From positions 372,001-436,000 of the forward strand of contig NZ_RMVE01000004.1 of the NCBI RefSeq assembly GCF_003865345.1: a stretch of DNA of 64,000 bases, written 5' to 3'. Below, piece after piece: positions 55,710 through 64,000 of this stretch. Below the pieces are notes generated by a model. It saw nothing but the letters and a program-made list of their open reading frames with translations. It was not told the DNA's origin and made no database searches. Made by a program: the position numbers and the translations under genes. This DNA comes from Nonlabens xiamenensis. GTDB taxonomy: Bacteria > Bacteroidota > Bacteroidia > Flavobacteriales > Flavobacteriaceae. Every line of letters begins with the position of its first letter. Positions within the stretch are counted from its first letter, which is position 1.

Positions 55710-55797
55710 ATTTGACCAATCAGGCAATGGTAATCCTATTTTATCATTTATTACTCTATTTTTAATAAATCATTAACTTTTTTCATAAAATTGCAGC

Positions 55798-56667
55798 ATG
55801 CTAAACATACATAGAGAAATAACACAGCTTACTCCCGAGGACAGTTTCATCGTCTATGATCGTATAAAAGACGACTTTGACTTTCCTATACACTTTCATC
55901 CTGAAATCGAACTTAACTTTATAAAAGATGGTGCGGGAGTGCGCCGTACAGTAGGTGATCATATGGGCGTCATTGATGATTTGGAATTGGTACTGGTAGG
56001 CTCCAACTTACCGCACGTCTGGGAACTACATCAATGCAAATGCAAGGAGATTCACGAAATAACTGTACATATTGATAAGGATTTATTGGATCAAAAAATG
56101 TTGTCCCGGAAGATCTTTAAACCCATCAAAGATATGTTAAGTCGTGCCAGCCATGGGATATTGTTCTCCAAACGCATCACCAAGGAAATCATGCCTCGCC
56201 TGACCCAACTCTCTAAAACTTCAGGGATTGACTATTACCTGGAATTTGTATCTATTATGTATGACCTTTCCAATTCCAGGAACCAGAAGATGCTTTCTAC
56301 CTCTCCTTCGCAGGTCAAAGATTTTGAAAACAGCTCCAACATCAAGAAGGTTTATGATTACGTTCAAAAAAACTATCACCAAAAAATCACCCTCAACGAG
56401 ATTTCGGAGCTGGTAAATATGAGTCCAGTATCATTCAATCGATTCATCAAGAAACGTACGGGTAGGACCTTTGTCGCTTTTGTCAATAATATAAGGATCA
56501 GCCACGCCACCAGATTGCTATTGGAAACAGACCTCAGTATTGGAGAAATCAGTTACAAGTGTGGTTTTAATAATGTAGCCAACTTCAATAGAGTTTTTAA
56601 AAAGGAAAAGAATTGTACCCCAAGCGAATTCAAAGACGAATTTATTGGCATCAAGCGAGTTCTTTAA
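55798..56667 (+). CDS. AraC family transcriptional regulator
   Basis: 289 residues: N-terminal cupin-like sensor domain (DFPIHFHPEIELNFIKDG, VLVGSNLPHVW) and a C-terminal double helix-turn-helix (about 185-285; ITLNEISELVNMSPVSFNRF and LSIGEISYKCGFNNVANFNRVFKKEKNCTPSEF). No membrane segment, so it senses a cytoplasmic ligand, unlike the hybrid two-component regulators common in PULs. Divergent from susC across a 206-bp region with a dyad, so control of susCD and perhaps of the downstream beta-glucosidase is the natural inference. Confidence 0.93.
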   Translation: MLNIHREITQLTPEDSFIVYDRIKDDFDFPIHFHPEIELNFIKDGAGVRRTVGDHMGVIDDLELVLVGSNLPHVWELHQCKCKEIHEITVHIDKDLLDQKMLSRKIFKPIKDMLSRASHGILFSKRITKEIMPRLTQLSKTSGIDYYLEFVSIMYDLSNSRNQKMLSTSPSQVKDFENSSNIKKVYDYVQKNYHQKITLNEISELVNMSPVSFNRFIKKRTGRTFVAFVNNIRISHATRLLLETDLSIGEISYKCGFNNVANFNRVFKKEKNCTPSEFKDEFIGIKRVL

Positions 56668-56752
56668 TAATTCTACACTATATCGATTGAATTCTGCATA
56701 AATAATACTACATAATGTATTTTTATGCATAATCATCAATATCTTAGATTCC

Positions 56753-56760
56753 TATTTTTG
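56753..56760 (+). promoter_or_regulatory. Candidate beta-glucosidase -7 box
   Basis: TATTTTTG, 122 nt upstream of the ATG at 56883, with no TTG at -33. The predicted leader contains palindrome copy 7. Confidence 0.35.
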
Positions 56761-56837
56761 TACACGGATAATTTTTTCCGAGGTCCAATGTATCAGGTAA
56801 GTCTTTCTTAGGAATTCCTTATTTGATCCAATGTTTT

Positions 56838-56851
56838 GCTTTCGCGAAAGC
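56838..56851. repeat. GCTTTCGCGAAAGC palindrome, copy 7
   Basis: Perfect 14-bp copy, the only perfect one outside a gene; it lies 31 bp upstream of the beta-glucosidase ATG. In RNA it would be a stable hairpin. Confidence 0.9.
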
Positions 56852-56882
56852 GTGACCGCCAACATCATTGCGCACTAGCACC

Positions 56883-59195
56883 ATGAAAAAAACACCTATT
56901 AGTTTATTGCCTGTACTGGTATTGACCATTCTTTGGTCTTGTGCAGGAAATCGATCCAATTCCATGAACACAACCGCCACCGCAACCAATACCGACCCCA
57001 TCGACAAAAAAGTTGACTCACTGCTTGCACTGATGACTTTAGAGGAAAAGGTAGGCCAAATGAATCAATACAATGGTTTTTTTGATGCTACTGGTCCAAC
57101 TCCTCAAGAAGGAAATAGTAAAACTAAATACGAACACATCCAAAAAGGCTGGGTGGGTTCTATGTTAAATGTAAGAGGTGTTGATGAAGTTAGGGCGGTT
57201 CAGAAAATAGCGGTAGAGCAAAGTCGTTTGGGTATACCCTTGATCTTTGGTTCAGATATCATTCATGGCTATAAAACTCTAGCGCCCATTCCTTTGGCAG
57301 AAAGTGCCAGCTGGGACCTGGAAGCCATTGAAAAATCAGCTCGTAATGCGGCTATCGAGGCCAGCGCTACAGGACTGAATTGGACGTTTGCCCCTAACGT
57401 CGATATCTCAAGAGATGCGAGATGGGGACGTGTCATGGAGGGAGCTGGTGAAGATCCATACTACGGTAGCCTAGTGGCTGCTGCTAGAGTCAGAGGTTTT
57501 CAAGGAGATGACCTTAGCGCCCACAATACAATCCTGGCTTGTGCAAAACATTTTGCTGGATATGGGTTTTCTGAAGCTGGAAGAGATTACAATACGGTTG
57601 ACATCAACAGATCCACCTTGCATAATGTCGTACTACCACCTTTTAAAGCTGCGGTAGATGCCAATGTAAAAACCTTAATGAATTCCTTTAATGAATTGGA
57701 TGGCATTCCCGCCACGGCCAACTCCTATCTACAAAGAGAGCTATTAAAAGAAAAATGGGGATTTGACGGCTTTGTAGTCTCAGATTGGGGTTCGATTGGA
57801 GAAATAGCTATCTGGGGTGCCGCCGAAAATTTGAGGGAAGCCGCTAAAAAGGCTGCTATCGCCGGGTCTGATATGGATATGGAATCTTATGCTTATGTGG
57901 AGCATCTCGTAGCCTTGGTAAAAGATGGAGAAGTGCCTGAATCAGTCATCGATGAAGCCGCGGGAAGAATACTGAAAGCCAAGTTTGAACTAGGCCTTTT
58001 TGACGACCCTTACAAATATTGTGATGAAACAAGAGAAATCACACTGATTGGAAGCGAACAGCAAAACCAAGACGCCTTAGACATCGCTAAAAAATCCATC
58101 GTACTTCTCAAAAATCAAAACAACTTACTTCCACTTAAAAAATCTGGACAGGACGTATTGGTGATCGGTGACCTTGCTGATGATAAAAACAGCCCGTTAG
58201 GAAGCTGGCGCATTGGATCTGATAATGAGACCGCAGTGTCCATATTGGAAGGTATGAAACAGTATGATGCCAATATTTCTTACCAACAAGGTGTGCGCTT
58301 GACTGATGCCAACGCAGAGTTTACCCTGGAGGTTCAAGTCAATGAAACTGATCCTAGCGGAATTGACGCTGCCGTTCAGGCCGCCAAAGGAAAGGATGTC
58401 GTTGTCATGGTACTGGGCGAACACGGATTTCAAAGTGGAGAAGGAAGAAGTAGAACCGACCTGGACCTTCCGGGACTTCAACAGGAATTATTGGAAGCGG
58501 TTTATGCCGTCAATAAGAATATTGTCCTGGTATTGAACAATGGTAGACCGCTTGCTATCAGCTGGGCGGATGAGAATATTCCTGCGATCGTAGAAGCCTG
58601 GCACCTGGGAACACAAGCGGGAAATGCGGTAGCCGCCGTACTTTATGGCGATCATAATCCAGGTGGAAAACTTACCCTTTCCTTTCCTCGTAATATTGGA
58701 CAAGTTCCTATCTATTACAATTATAAAATGACGGGACGTCCGACCAATTTACCCGGAGCGCCGGATGACCTGGTATTTTGGTCTCATTACAGTGATGTGG
58801 AAAATACCCCCTTGTATCCCTTTGGCTACGGACTGAGTTATACCACATTTGACTATGATCAGTTGAGCTTAAGCAACCAAGAAATTGGAATGAACGATAA
58901 AATCGAGATACAGGTGAGATTGACCAACACTGGCGAGGTTGCAGGGACGGAAGTCGCTCAATTATACATCAGGGATAAAGTGGCCAGCATAACGAGACCT
59001 GTTCGCGAGCTCAAAGGGTTCAAGAAGGTAAGTTTAGCGCCTGGTGAATCAACGATCATTACCTTTGAGTTAGATCAATCTACCTTGGGCTATTATAATA
59101 ATGACGGAGAATATATGGTCGAGCCAGGAACTTTTGAGATTTTTGTAGGTGGTGATTCTTATGCAGACCTCACCAGCTCCTTCCGTTTGAAATAA
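56883..59195 (+). CDS. bglX: GH3 beta-glucosidase (BglX-like) lipoprotein
   Basis: 770 residues from the ATG at 56883, which opens a lipoprotein signal ending LWSC (C20). Glycoside hydrolase family 3 with all domains: TIM barrel with substrate motifs GSDIIHGY, CAKHFAGYG (KHF 222-224) and GRDYNTVDI, nucleophile D301 in GFVVSDWGSI; alpha/beta sandwich with GEHGFQSGEGRSRTDLDLPG, where the acid/base glutamate lies; C-terminal fibronectin-III-like domain (NTGEVAGTEVAQLYI to the end). It removes terminal beta-linked glucose from oligosaccharides in the periplasm or at the surface, fitting the SusCD locus. Confidence 0.95.
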   Translation: MKKTPISLLPVLVLTILWSCAGNRSNSMNTTATATNTDPIDKKVDSLLALMTLEEKVGQMNQYNGFFDATGPTPQEGNSKTKYEHIQKGWVGSMLNVRGVDEVRAVQKIAVEQSRLGIPLIFGSDIIHGYKTLAPIPLAESASWDLEAIEKSARNAAIEASATGLNWTFAPNVDISRDARWGRVMEGAGEDPYYGSLVAAARVRGFQGDDLSAHNTILACAKHFAGYGFSEAGRDYNTVDINRSTLHNVVLPPFKAAVDANVKTLMNSFNELDGIPATANSYLQRELLKEKWGFDGFVVSDWGSIGEIAIWGAAENLREAAKKAAIAGSDMDMESYAYVEHLVALVKDGEVPESVIDEAAGRILKAKFELGLFDDPYKYCDETREITLIGSEQQNQDALDIAKKSIVLLKNQNNLLPLKKSGQDVLVIGDLADDKNSPLGSWRIGSDNETAVSILEGMKQYDANISYQQGVRLTDANAEFTLEVQVNETDPSGIDAAVQAAKGKDVVVMVLGEHGFQSGEGRSRTDLDLPGLQQELLEAVYAVNKNIVLVLNNGRPLAISWADENIPAIVEAWHLGTQAGNAVAAVLYGDHNPGGKLTLSFPRNIGQVPIYYNYKMTGRPTNLPGAPDDLVFWSHYSDVENTPLYPFGYGLSYTTFDYDQLSLSNQEIGMNDKIEIQVRLTNTGEVAGTEVAQLYIRDKVASITRPVRELKGFKKVSLAPGESTIITFELDQSTLGYYNNDGEYMVEPGTFEIFVGGDSYADLTSSFRLK

Positions 59196-59534
59196 TACAT
59201 ATATCATCCCAAAAGTAAAAAACCTCTTTAAGCCTCAAGCGCTAAGAGGTTTTTTACTTTGGGAATGATTCAATCTTAGTTGATCGGATGGCATCAAGAT
59301 TCCACCGCTGAGACAAATCCGATGATTATTTGCAGATCAACAGCTTATTAAAATGATCTCCCTCTTATGAGATTGAATGATAGGATTTAGCTGATTCATA
59401 AACAAATGAATTGATTCCATCATACACCATCGACAAGTCCATAAGCCTCCGGAAAGGTAGTCGAGCAAAGTACCTCAACTCAACGTATTAAAACTGATGG
59501 TTCGTGCATAGGACTCAACTAAAAGTACTGGCGT
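59196..59534. other. Intergenic region between convergent bglX and symporter genes
   Basis: 339 bp. It contains the long hairpin at 59208-59263; the remaining 270 bp show no ORF, promoter box or repeat I can support. Confidence 0.5.
59208..59263. terminator. Long bidirectional terminator hairpin
   Basis: Arms CCCAAAAGTAAAAAACCTCTT (59208-59228) and AAGAGGTTTTTTACTTTGGG (59244-59263) pair over 20 bp with one bulged A. The T tract follows on the plus strand and an equivalent one on the minus strand, so it can stop bglX transcripts and possibly those of the convergent symporter gene. Confidence 0.75.
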
Positions 59535-60947
59535 TTACTTAGTAGAAGAAATTTTGGCCTGCCGTAATCTTTCCAGTTCGTTCTCGATGTCTTTCATACG
59601 TTTAGCTGTGAGTGGATACATGGCCAATAACACTACACCTATCAGCACAAAAACTGCTGGTACGATACTCATATTCAATTTGATTCCTTCCAACATTTGC
59701 GCTGTTTTGGTAGCGATGTTACCGTCGTACTCAAAAATTCCCAATACGAACAAAGTAATGGCTCCGGCAGCTCCACTACCAAATTTCATTGCCAATGTTC
59801 CCGCACTAAATATCATCCCAGTAGGTCTGGAACCTGTTCTGAGCTCTGTGTCATCGGCTGCATCACCCAGCATAGCAAAAAACAAGACAGGCATTATTCC
59901 TGCTCCAAACTCAGATAGCATTCCCAAAATAAAAACAGCTACTACATCTTGTGGCTCTAAGAAAAAAATCAGAGCTGCACAGGCAGAAGAACTAATAATA
60001 CATATGTGAAAAAGGCTAACCTTTCCCAGCCAACGCGTGAGAATTGGCGCAAAAAAAGTAGAAATCATCGCCACCACCAATAAAGAAATCAGATAAAGCC
60101 CCAACAAGCCCTTATCCCCACCCCAAGAGGTCAATGCTCCAAAGGTTCCCTGGGAATCATCTATATAATGTTCAAAATAAAAAGCCGCAGCTCCTCCTTT
60201 GATGATGTTGTAGGTTACAAATACAAAGCCAATAAATAATAGAATTAACCAGGCCTTGTTGGTGATGATCGATTTTACATCCTCTACCAGCGGAGCAGGT
60301 TTCCTTTCCAAAGGCTTAACCCTTTCTCTAGTGGTAGCAAAAGTGATGATGGAAAACACTGCCAGAATAGCAGCCAGTATGTACATGGTATACTGATAGC
60401 CCAATATCTCATTACCACCTCCCAATTTGTCTACCAAAGCAATAACTCCAATCGTGGCAATAATCCCTCCAAAATAGGCCCCAAAAAATCGGTAAGAACT
60501 CAACACGGTACGCTCCTCAACATCTGCGGTCATCACCCCCATCAAAGCCGAATAGGGAACATTGTTTGCGGTATAAGTCAGCGTATAAAGGATGGAAGTG
60601 GCATACGCCCAAATGATTTTACCATTCATGCTCAAATCAGGTGTCGTAAACTGAAGAACCAAGGCGATCCCAAAAGGTAAGGCAGTCCACAGCAACCAAG
60701 GCCTGAATTTACCCCATTTGGTCCTGGTACGATCGGCAATACGCCCCATGACAAGATCGGTAAACCCATCGCCTATCCGGATCACAAAAAAAAGTATTCC
60801 TGTCACTGCTGCCTCCAGGCCAAATACGTCGGTGTAAAAGATGGGTAGAAATGGTCCAATGGTACGCCAGGCAATATTGGCAGCTGTATCTCCTAGGGCA
60901 TAGCCTAGTTTCTCCTTGATGGACAGTTTTTGGGTGGCAGTTTTCAT
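59535..60947 (-). CDS. GPH family glycoside/cation symporter (MFS)
   Basis: 470-residue inner-membrane transporter with 12 predicted segments. GPH marks: KEKLGYALGDTAANIAWR near the N-terminus, IGDGFTDLVMGRIADRTRTKWGKFRPW (loop 2-3) and FGAGIMPVLFFAMLGDAADDTE. These symporters move glycosides or hexuronides with protons or sodium. It follows the lacI-type gene by 9 nt, so it is the last gene of the gnd-gntP-lacI run. It could import the sugar released by the GH3 enzyme. Confidence 0.92.
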   Translation of the reverse strand: MKTATQKLSIKEKLGYALGDTAANIAWRTIGPFLPIFYTDVFGLEAAVTGILFFVIRIGDGFTDLVMGRIADRTRTKWGKFRPWLLWTALPFGIALVLQFTTPDLSMNGKIIWAYATSILYTLTYTANNVPYSALMGVMTADVEERTVLSSYRFFGAYFGGIIATIGVIALVDKLGGGNEILGYQYTMYILAAILAVFSIITFATTRERVKPLERKPAPLVEDVKSIITNKAWLILLFIGFVFVTYNIIKGGAAAFYFEHYIDDSQGTFGALTSWGGDKGLLGLYLISLLVVAMISTFFAPILTRWLGKVSLFHICIISSSACAALIFFLEPQDVVAVFILGMLSEFGAGIMPVLFFAMLGDAADDTELRTGSRPTGMIFSAGTLAMKFGSGAAGAITLFVLGIFEYDGNIATKTAQMLEGIKLNMSIVPAVFVLIGVVLLAMYPLTAKRMKDIENELERLRQAKISSTK

Positions 60948-60956
60948 GGTTTGGTT

Positions 60957-61973
60957 TTATTGAGGTAAGGTTGTACCGCGCAAGTCGATGGAAAAATCAA
61001 CGGTTGCCGTGGTGGTATCTCTTTTATCCTTGTCTTCTAAGCGTTCTACCAACATCCTCACCGATTGCTGGCCAATCTGCTCAGCATGCTGAGTGACGGT
61101 AGATAATTGAGGATAGGACATATGTGAAATATCATCTGAGGAAAAGCCTAGAATGGACAAATCCTGAGGAACTTTTTTACCCATTCGCTGAGCGACATTT
61201 GTCGCAATGATTCCAGATATATTATCAATACATAATAGACCATCTACATCCTTGTGCTGGGCAAAAAGACCTTCCAACTGATCGTTGAGCAGCGCATCAT
61301 TGTCATCCATGTTGACCACATGCACTTCCCCTTTATAATCTGGTGAATTTTCAATAGCTTTTTTATACCCCAATACCCGGAGTTTTCCAACACTTAGATT
61401 GCCCAATCGATTGAGCAACATGATTTTTTTTCGTCCTTCTTTGATCAGTACCTCAGCACCTTTGAAGGCAGCGTTGAAGTCATCGATGATCACTTTATCG
61501 CATTCTACTTCATTAGAGACCCGATCAAACATCACGATGGGCACCTCCTGCCCAATGGTGTCTTTTAAATGATTTACTTCGCCTTTGACCTGTGTCTCCT
61601 CGGCAATCGACATGATAAACCCATCCACACTACCATTGGCCAACAAATTAAGGCTGTCATTCTCCTTGTCGTAAGACTCATTGGATAAACAAGTAATGAT
61701 ATTATATCCCAATCTGTTGGATTCCTGCTCAATACCGTAAAGGATACGGGCAAAGAAACCGTTGAGAATATCCGGTATGATCACGCCTATTGTTTTTGTC
61801 TTCCGGTTTTTAAGACTTAATGCTAGGGTGTTGGGCCGGTAATTTAATTCTTTGGCGATTTCCTTAACACGGGCAATGGTCTCTTTACTAATTTCTGGGC
61901 TGTCTTTTAAAGCCTTTGAAACAGTAGATACTGAAACGCCAAGCGTAGCTGCTAAATCCTTAAGGGTGATCAT
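60957..61973 (-). CDS. LacI family transcriptional regulator
   Basis: 338 residues: N-terminal helix-turn-helix with hinge (ITLKDLAATLGVSVSTVSKA, then LNYRPNTLALSL) and a periplasmic-binding-protein-like sensor (TIGVIIPDILNGFFARIL, DGLLCIDNISGIIA, SILGFSSDDISHMSYPQLSTV). It likely represses the surrounding gluconate/sugar genes and is released by a sugar or sugar acid. It lies between gntP (gap 19 nt) and the GPH symporter gene (gap 9 nt) on the same strand, so it is probably autoregulated. Confidence 0.95.
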   Translation of the reverse strand: MITLKDLAATLGVSVSTVSKALKDSPEISKETIARVKEIAKELNYRPNTLALSLKNRKTKTIGVIIPDILNGFFARILYGIEQESNRLGYNIITCLSNESYDKENDSLNLLANGSVDGFIMSIAEETQVKGEVNHLKDTIGQEVPIVMFDRVSNEVECDKVIIDDFNAAFKGAEVLIKEGRKKIMLLNRLGNLSVGKLRVLGYKKAIENSPDYKGEVHVVNMDDNDALLNDQLEGLFAQHKDVDGLLCIDNISGIIATNVAQRMGKKVPQDLSILGFSSDDISHMSYPQLSTVTQHAEQIGQQSVRMLVERLEDKDKRDTTTATVDFSIDLRGTTLPQ

Positions 61974-61992
61974 GTGGTAAAATTTTTATTAC

Positions 61993-63366
61993 TTATAAAA
62001 ATAGGCTTAACAAGCACACACTTGCAAATCCAGAAATAGATAGCAATGTAGTCATTACTGACCAGCTTTTGAGTGTCTGGGCTTCATTTAAGCCTAAATA
62101 CTTACCCACCAGCCAGAATCCGCTATCATTGACATGGGAAAAAATTGAAGCTCCAGAGGCGATTGCAATGACCAGTAGGGCAAGCTCTGGAGCAGAGACT
62201 TGAAGTGTATCTAAACTTCCGCCCGAATCTGGATATAGCACTGAAGCCAGAATACCTGCAGCGGTAATCATCGCGACTGTAGCACTACCTTGCAAAAGCC
62301 TTACTATTACCGCCGTCGCATACCCAAGCAGAAGCATCCCCCAATCCGCTTTCGCGAAAGCGTCTGCCATCATCACTCCAGCTCCAGTATCTATCAACAC
62401 CTGTTTAAACACTCCACCTGCACCTGTGAGCAAAATAATTATTCCAGCCTTTTCCATGGAGAAGGTCGAGATGTCCATGAGTTTTTTCAATTCCACCTTC
62501 CTCTGGATACCCAAAAAATACCAAGCCAGCAGGTTAGCCAGGATCAATGCGGTAAATGGATGGCCTACAAATTTGATCCAACTGATCAATTCATTTCTAT
62601 CTCCTGATGAATCCACAAAAACATAAGTCGATAAAGTGTTCATTACGATCAGTAGGATAGGAAAACCTATGATGGCCAATATCAGTCCTACCGACGGCTG
62701 GTTTTCCCTGACCTTTGAAGCGGTCTCGGTAAATCCGGGAGCTTTGATATCAAGTCTCGAACCGATATACTTCCCAAAAAGCGGCCCACATACAATGGCG
62801 GTTGGAACTCCTACGGCAAAACCAAAAACGATCACCCACCCCAAATCGGCCTTTAAAATATCGGCTACAGCTACTGGCCCAGGTGTAGGTGGTATAAAAC
62901 TATGGGTAATGGCAAGTCCTGCCAGTAATGGTATGGCATATAGTAATAATGATTTACCAGACTTTCGCTGCAATGAATAAATAACTGGTACCAAAATGAT
63001 AAACGCTACATCAAAGAAAACTGGTATCGCCACTACAAAACCTGTAATCATCACAGCCCAACTGGCTCGTTTTTCTCCAAACAACTTAAGTAAAAATTGG
63101 GCAAGTGCCTCAGCGCCACCTGAATGCTCAAGCATCGCCCCAAACATGGCTCCCAGTCCTACTACCACAGCGACAAAACCCAAAGTACTTGCCATACCTT
63201 GTTGAATAGCAGAAATCAGGTCCATCGGGTGCATTCCTGAAGCGATTCCAACAATGATACTGGAAATCAATAAGGCAATGAATGCCTGCAATTTGCAACG
63301 CAAAATCAAAAAAAGTAGAACAGCGATACCAAGAACTATGGCCAGTAAAAGTGAATAATCAATCAT
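61993..63366 (-). CDS. gntP: GntP family gluconate:H+ symporter
   Basis: 457 residues from the ATG at 63366 (MIDYSLLLAIVLGIAV), which overlaps the gnd stop by 8 bp; the longer frame to 63468 runs back into gnd and is not real. GntP family marks: SGMHPMDLISAIQQGMASTLG, FIPPTPGPVAVADIL, GLLGYATAVIVRLLQGSATVAM-like region and ASIFSHVNDSGFWLVGKYLG. About 12-14 membrane segments. It imports gluconate or a related sugar acid, matching the adjacent gnd. The palindrome (62348-62361) encodes AFAKA in the DAFAKADWG loop. Confidence 0.94.
   Translation of the reverse strand: MIDYSLLLAIVLGIAVLLFLILRCKLQAFIALLISSIIVGIASGMHPMDLISAIQQGMASTLGFVAVVVGLGAMFGAMLEHSGGAEALAQFLLKLFGEKRASWAVMITGFVVAIPVFFDVAFIILVPVIYSLQRKSGKSLLLYAIPLLAGLAITHSFIPPTPGPVAVADILKADLGWVIVFGFAVGVPTAIVCGPLFGKYIGSRLDIKAPGFTETASKVRENQPSVGLILAIIGFPILLIVMNTLSTYVFVDSSGDRNELISWIKFVGHPFTALILANLLAWYFLGIQRKVELKKLMDISTFSMEKAGIIILLTGAGGVFKQVLIDTGAGVMMADAFAKADWGMLLLGYATAVIVRLLQGSATVAMITAAGILASVLYPDSGGSLDTLQVSAPELALLVIAIASGASIFSHVNDSGFWLVGKYLGLNEAQTLKSWSVMTTLLSISGFASVCLLSLFL
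62348..62361. repeat. GCTTTCGCGAAAGC palindrome, copy 8
   Basis: Perfect copy (16 bp palindrome 62347-62362) inside gntP, read as AFAKA in a loop. Confidence 0.9.
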
Positions 63367-64000
63367 TTGTATCCCAATTGGTATGGTGTGTTCTAAGCGG
63401 ATCATCATCGGTCCTGCGATACGTATGCGCCCCAAAGAAATCGCGCTGCGCTTGTATAATGGAAGCACTGGATCTTTTCTCTGTCATAGCATCCCAATAT
63501 TGCAGGGCCGTTGAAAAGGCAGGTATCGGAACCTGACTTTTTACAGATTTGATCACCACGTCTGCCAACGATGTTCTGGACTCAAATAACAGATTCAAAA
63601 TTTTCTGATCTCGGAATAAATTATCTTGAGTTGCCAACAAATCCACGCAGGAAGCCATAAGTTTTGATTTGATGATACATCCGTTTGTCCAGATGCGGGA
63701 CAGCTGGCCTAGATGAATGTTCCAGCCCTGTTGTTCCGACTTTTTCCTGATCAGTTCAAATCCTTGGTGATGATTAAGCCATCTGACCATCCTATATGCC
63801 TGTTCCAATGCAAAGAGATCAATCTTGACATTTCTGAAACCTTCTGGCCTGGAGGGGTTGTTGACTGAAAGATAGAGGCGCTCTGATTTTAAAAAAGAAG
63901 TATGTCTAGCAAATACGGCAGCAGTCATGATGGTCGCCGGTTCACCAGCTTCCATGGCCATTGTACTGGACCATACTCCTGTACCTTTACTAGAGGCCTG
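63359..64000 (-). CDS. gnd: 6-phosphogluconate dehydrogenase (partial, C-terminal part)
   Basis: Oxidises 6-phosphogluconate to ribulose 5-phosphate. The gene enters from the right edge; about 213 C-terminal residues are visible. Typical blocks: SSKGTGVWSSTMAMEAGEP, LIRKKSEQQGWNIHLGQLSRIWTNGCIIKS-type region, VPIPAFSTALQYWDAM and IIQAQRDFFGAHTYRR. The N-terminal NADP domain lies outside. It overlaps gntP by 8 bp and is the first visible gene of the gnd-gntP-lacI-symporter run; a gluconate kinase might lie upstream. Confidence 0.95.
   Translation of the reverse strand, partial: QASSKGTGVWSSTMAMEAGEPATIMTAAVFARHTSFLKSERLYLSVNNPSRPEGFRNVKIDLFALEQAYRMVRWLNHHQGFELIRKKSEQQGWNIHLGQLSRIWTNGCIIKSKLMASCVDLLATQDNLFRDQKILNLLFESRTSLADVVIKSVKSQVPIPAFSTALQYWDAMTEKRSSASIIQAQRDFFGAHTYRRTDDDPLRTHHTNWDTND

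Overview
The window is ordinary chromosomal DNA of a member of the Bacteroidota, almost certainly a marine-type flavobacterium (family Flavobacteriaceae; the genus cannot be fixed from sequence alone). The grounds are a fused SecDF, a short GyrB (645 aa), SusC/SusD proteins, a GLPGLI-family protein, DUF2911/DUF4369/DUF6588/DUF1599 families, an LDH-type malate dehydrogenase, TAnnTTTG-type -7 promoter boxes and almost no Shine-Dalgarno sequences. I see no rRNA, tRNA, CRISPR array, integrase or transposase.

Layout. 1-9 kb: secDF (cut by the left edge), a small envelope protein, mdh, a DUF6588 protein, gyrB, a DUF2911 protein and queE. 9-15 kb: HerA-like ATPase, lipoprotein, alpha/beta hydrolase, Rho_N-like small protein, AI-2E-type permease, a ClpP-like peptidase, VOC protein and YkvA protein. 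15-21.5 kb: YtcJ-type amidohydrolase, then the most accessory-looking stretch: a small secreted six-cysteine protein, a GLPGLI protein, a secreted unknown and a TonB-receptor-like outer-membrane protein. 21.5-27 kb: an outer-membrane barrel / TPR pair next to ftsE. 27-35.3 kb: surface-glycan genes (four GT2 and one GT-B glycosyltransferases, an FdtA-like cupin, an FkbM methyltransferase) with a 2-oxoacid dehydrogenase E2 and recR. 36-45 kb: housekeeping (folP, fabH, alkB-like, queD, idi) with DUF1599, DUF819 and DUF4369 proteins and an Asp-nucleophile alpha/beta hydrolase behind a sigma-54-like promoter. 45.5-64 kb: a DUF255 thioredoxin-domain lipoprotein, then a polysaccharide-utilisation locus (FG-GAP/ASPIC lipoprotein, SusD, SusC, AraC regulator, GH3 beta-glucosidase) beside a sugar/gluconate module (GPH symporter, LacI regulator, GntP permease, gnd cut by the right edge).

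Working together: SusCD would import an oligosaccharide, the GH3 lipoprotein would trim beta-glucosides, and the GPH symporter, GntP and Gnd would take up and burn the released sugars or gluconate under LacI control. QueE and QueD belong to queuosine (preQ0) synthesis although they lie 36 kb apart.

The strongest unexplained signals are: (1) a perfect 14-bp palindrome, GCTTTCGCGAAAGC, present eight times plus three near-copies, mostly inside unrelated genes and in all three codon phases; (2) five genes whose TAnnTTTG box ends only 4-6 nt before the ATG, which implies leaderless mRNAs; (3) a sigma-54-type -24/-12 element in front of one gene; (4) the small-Cys-protein / GLPGLI / TonB-receptor locus with a nearby long inverted repeat.
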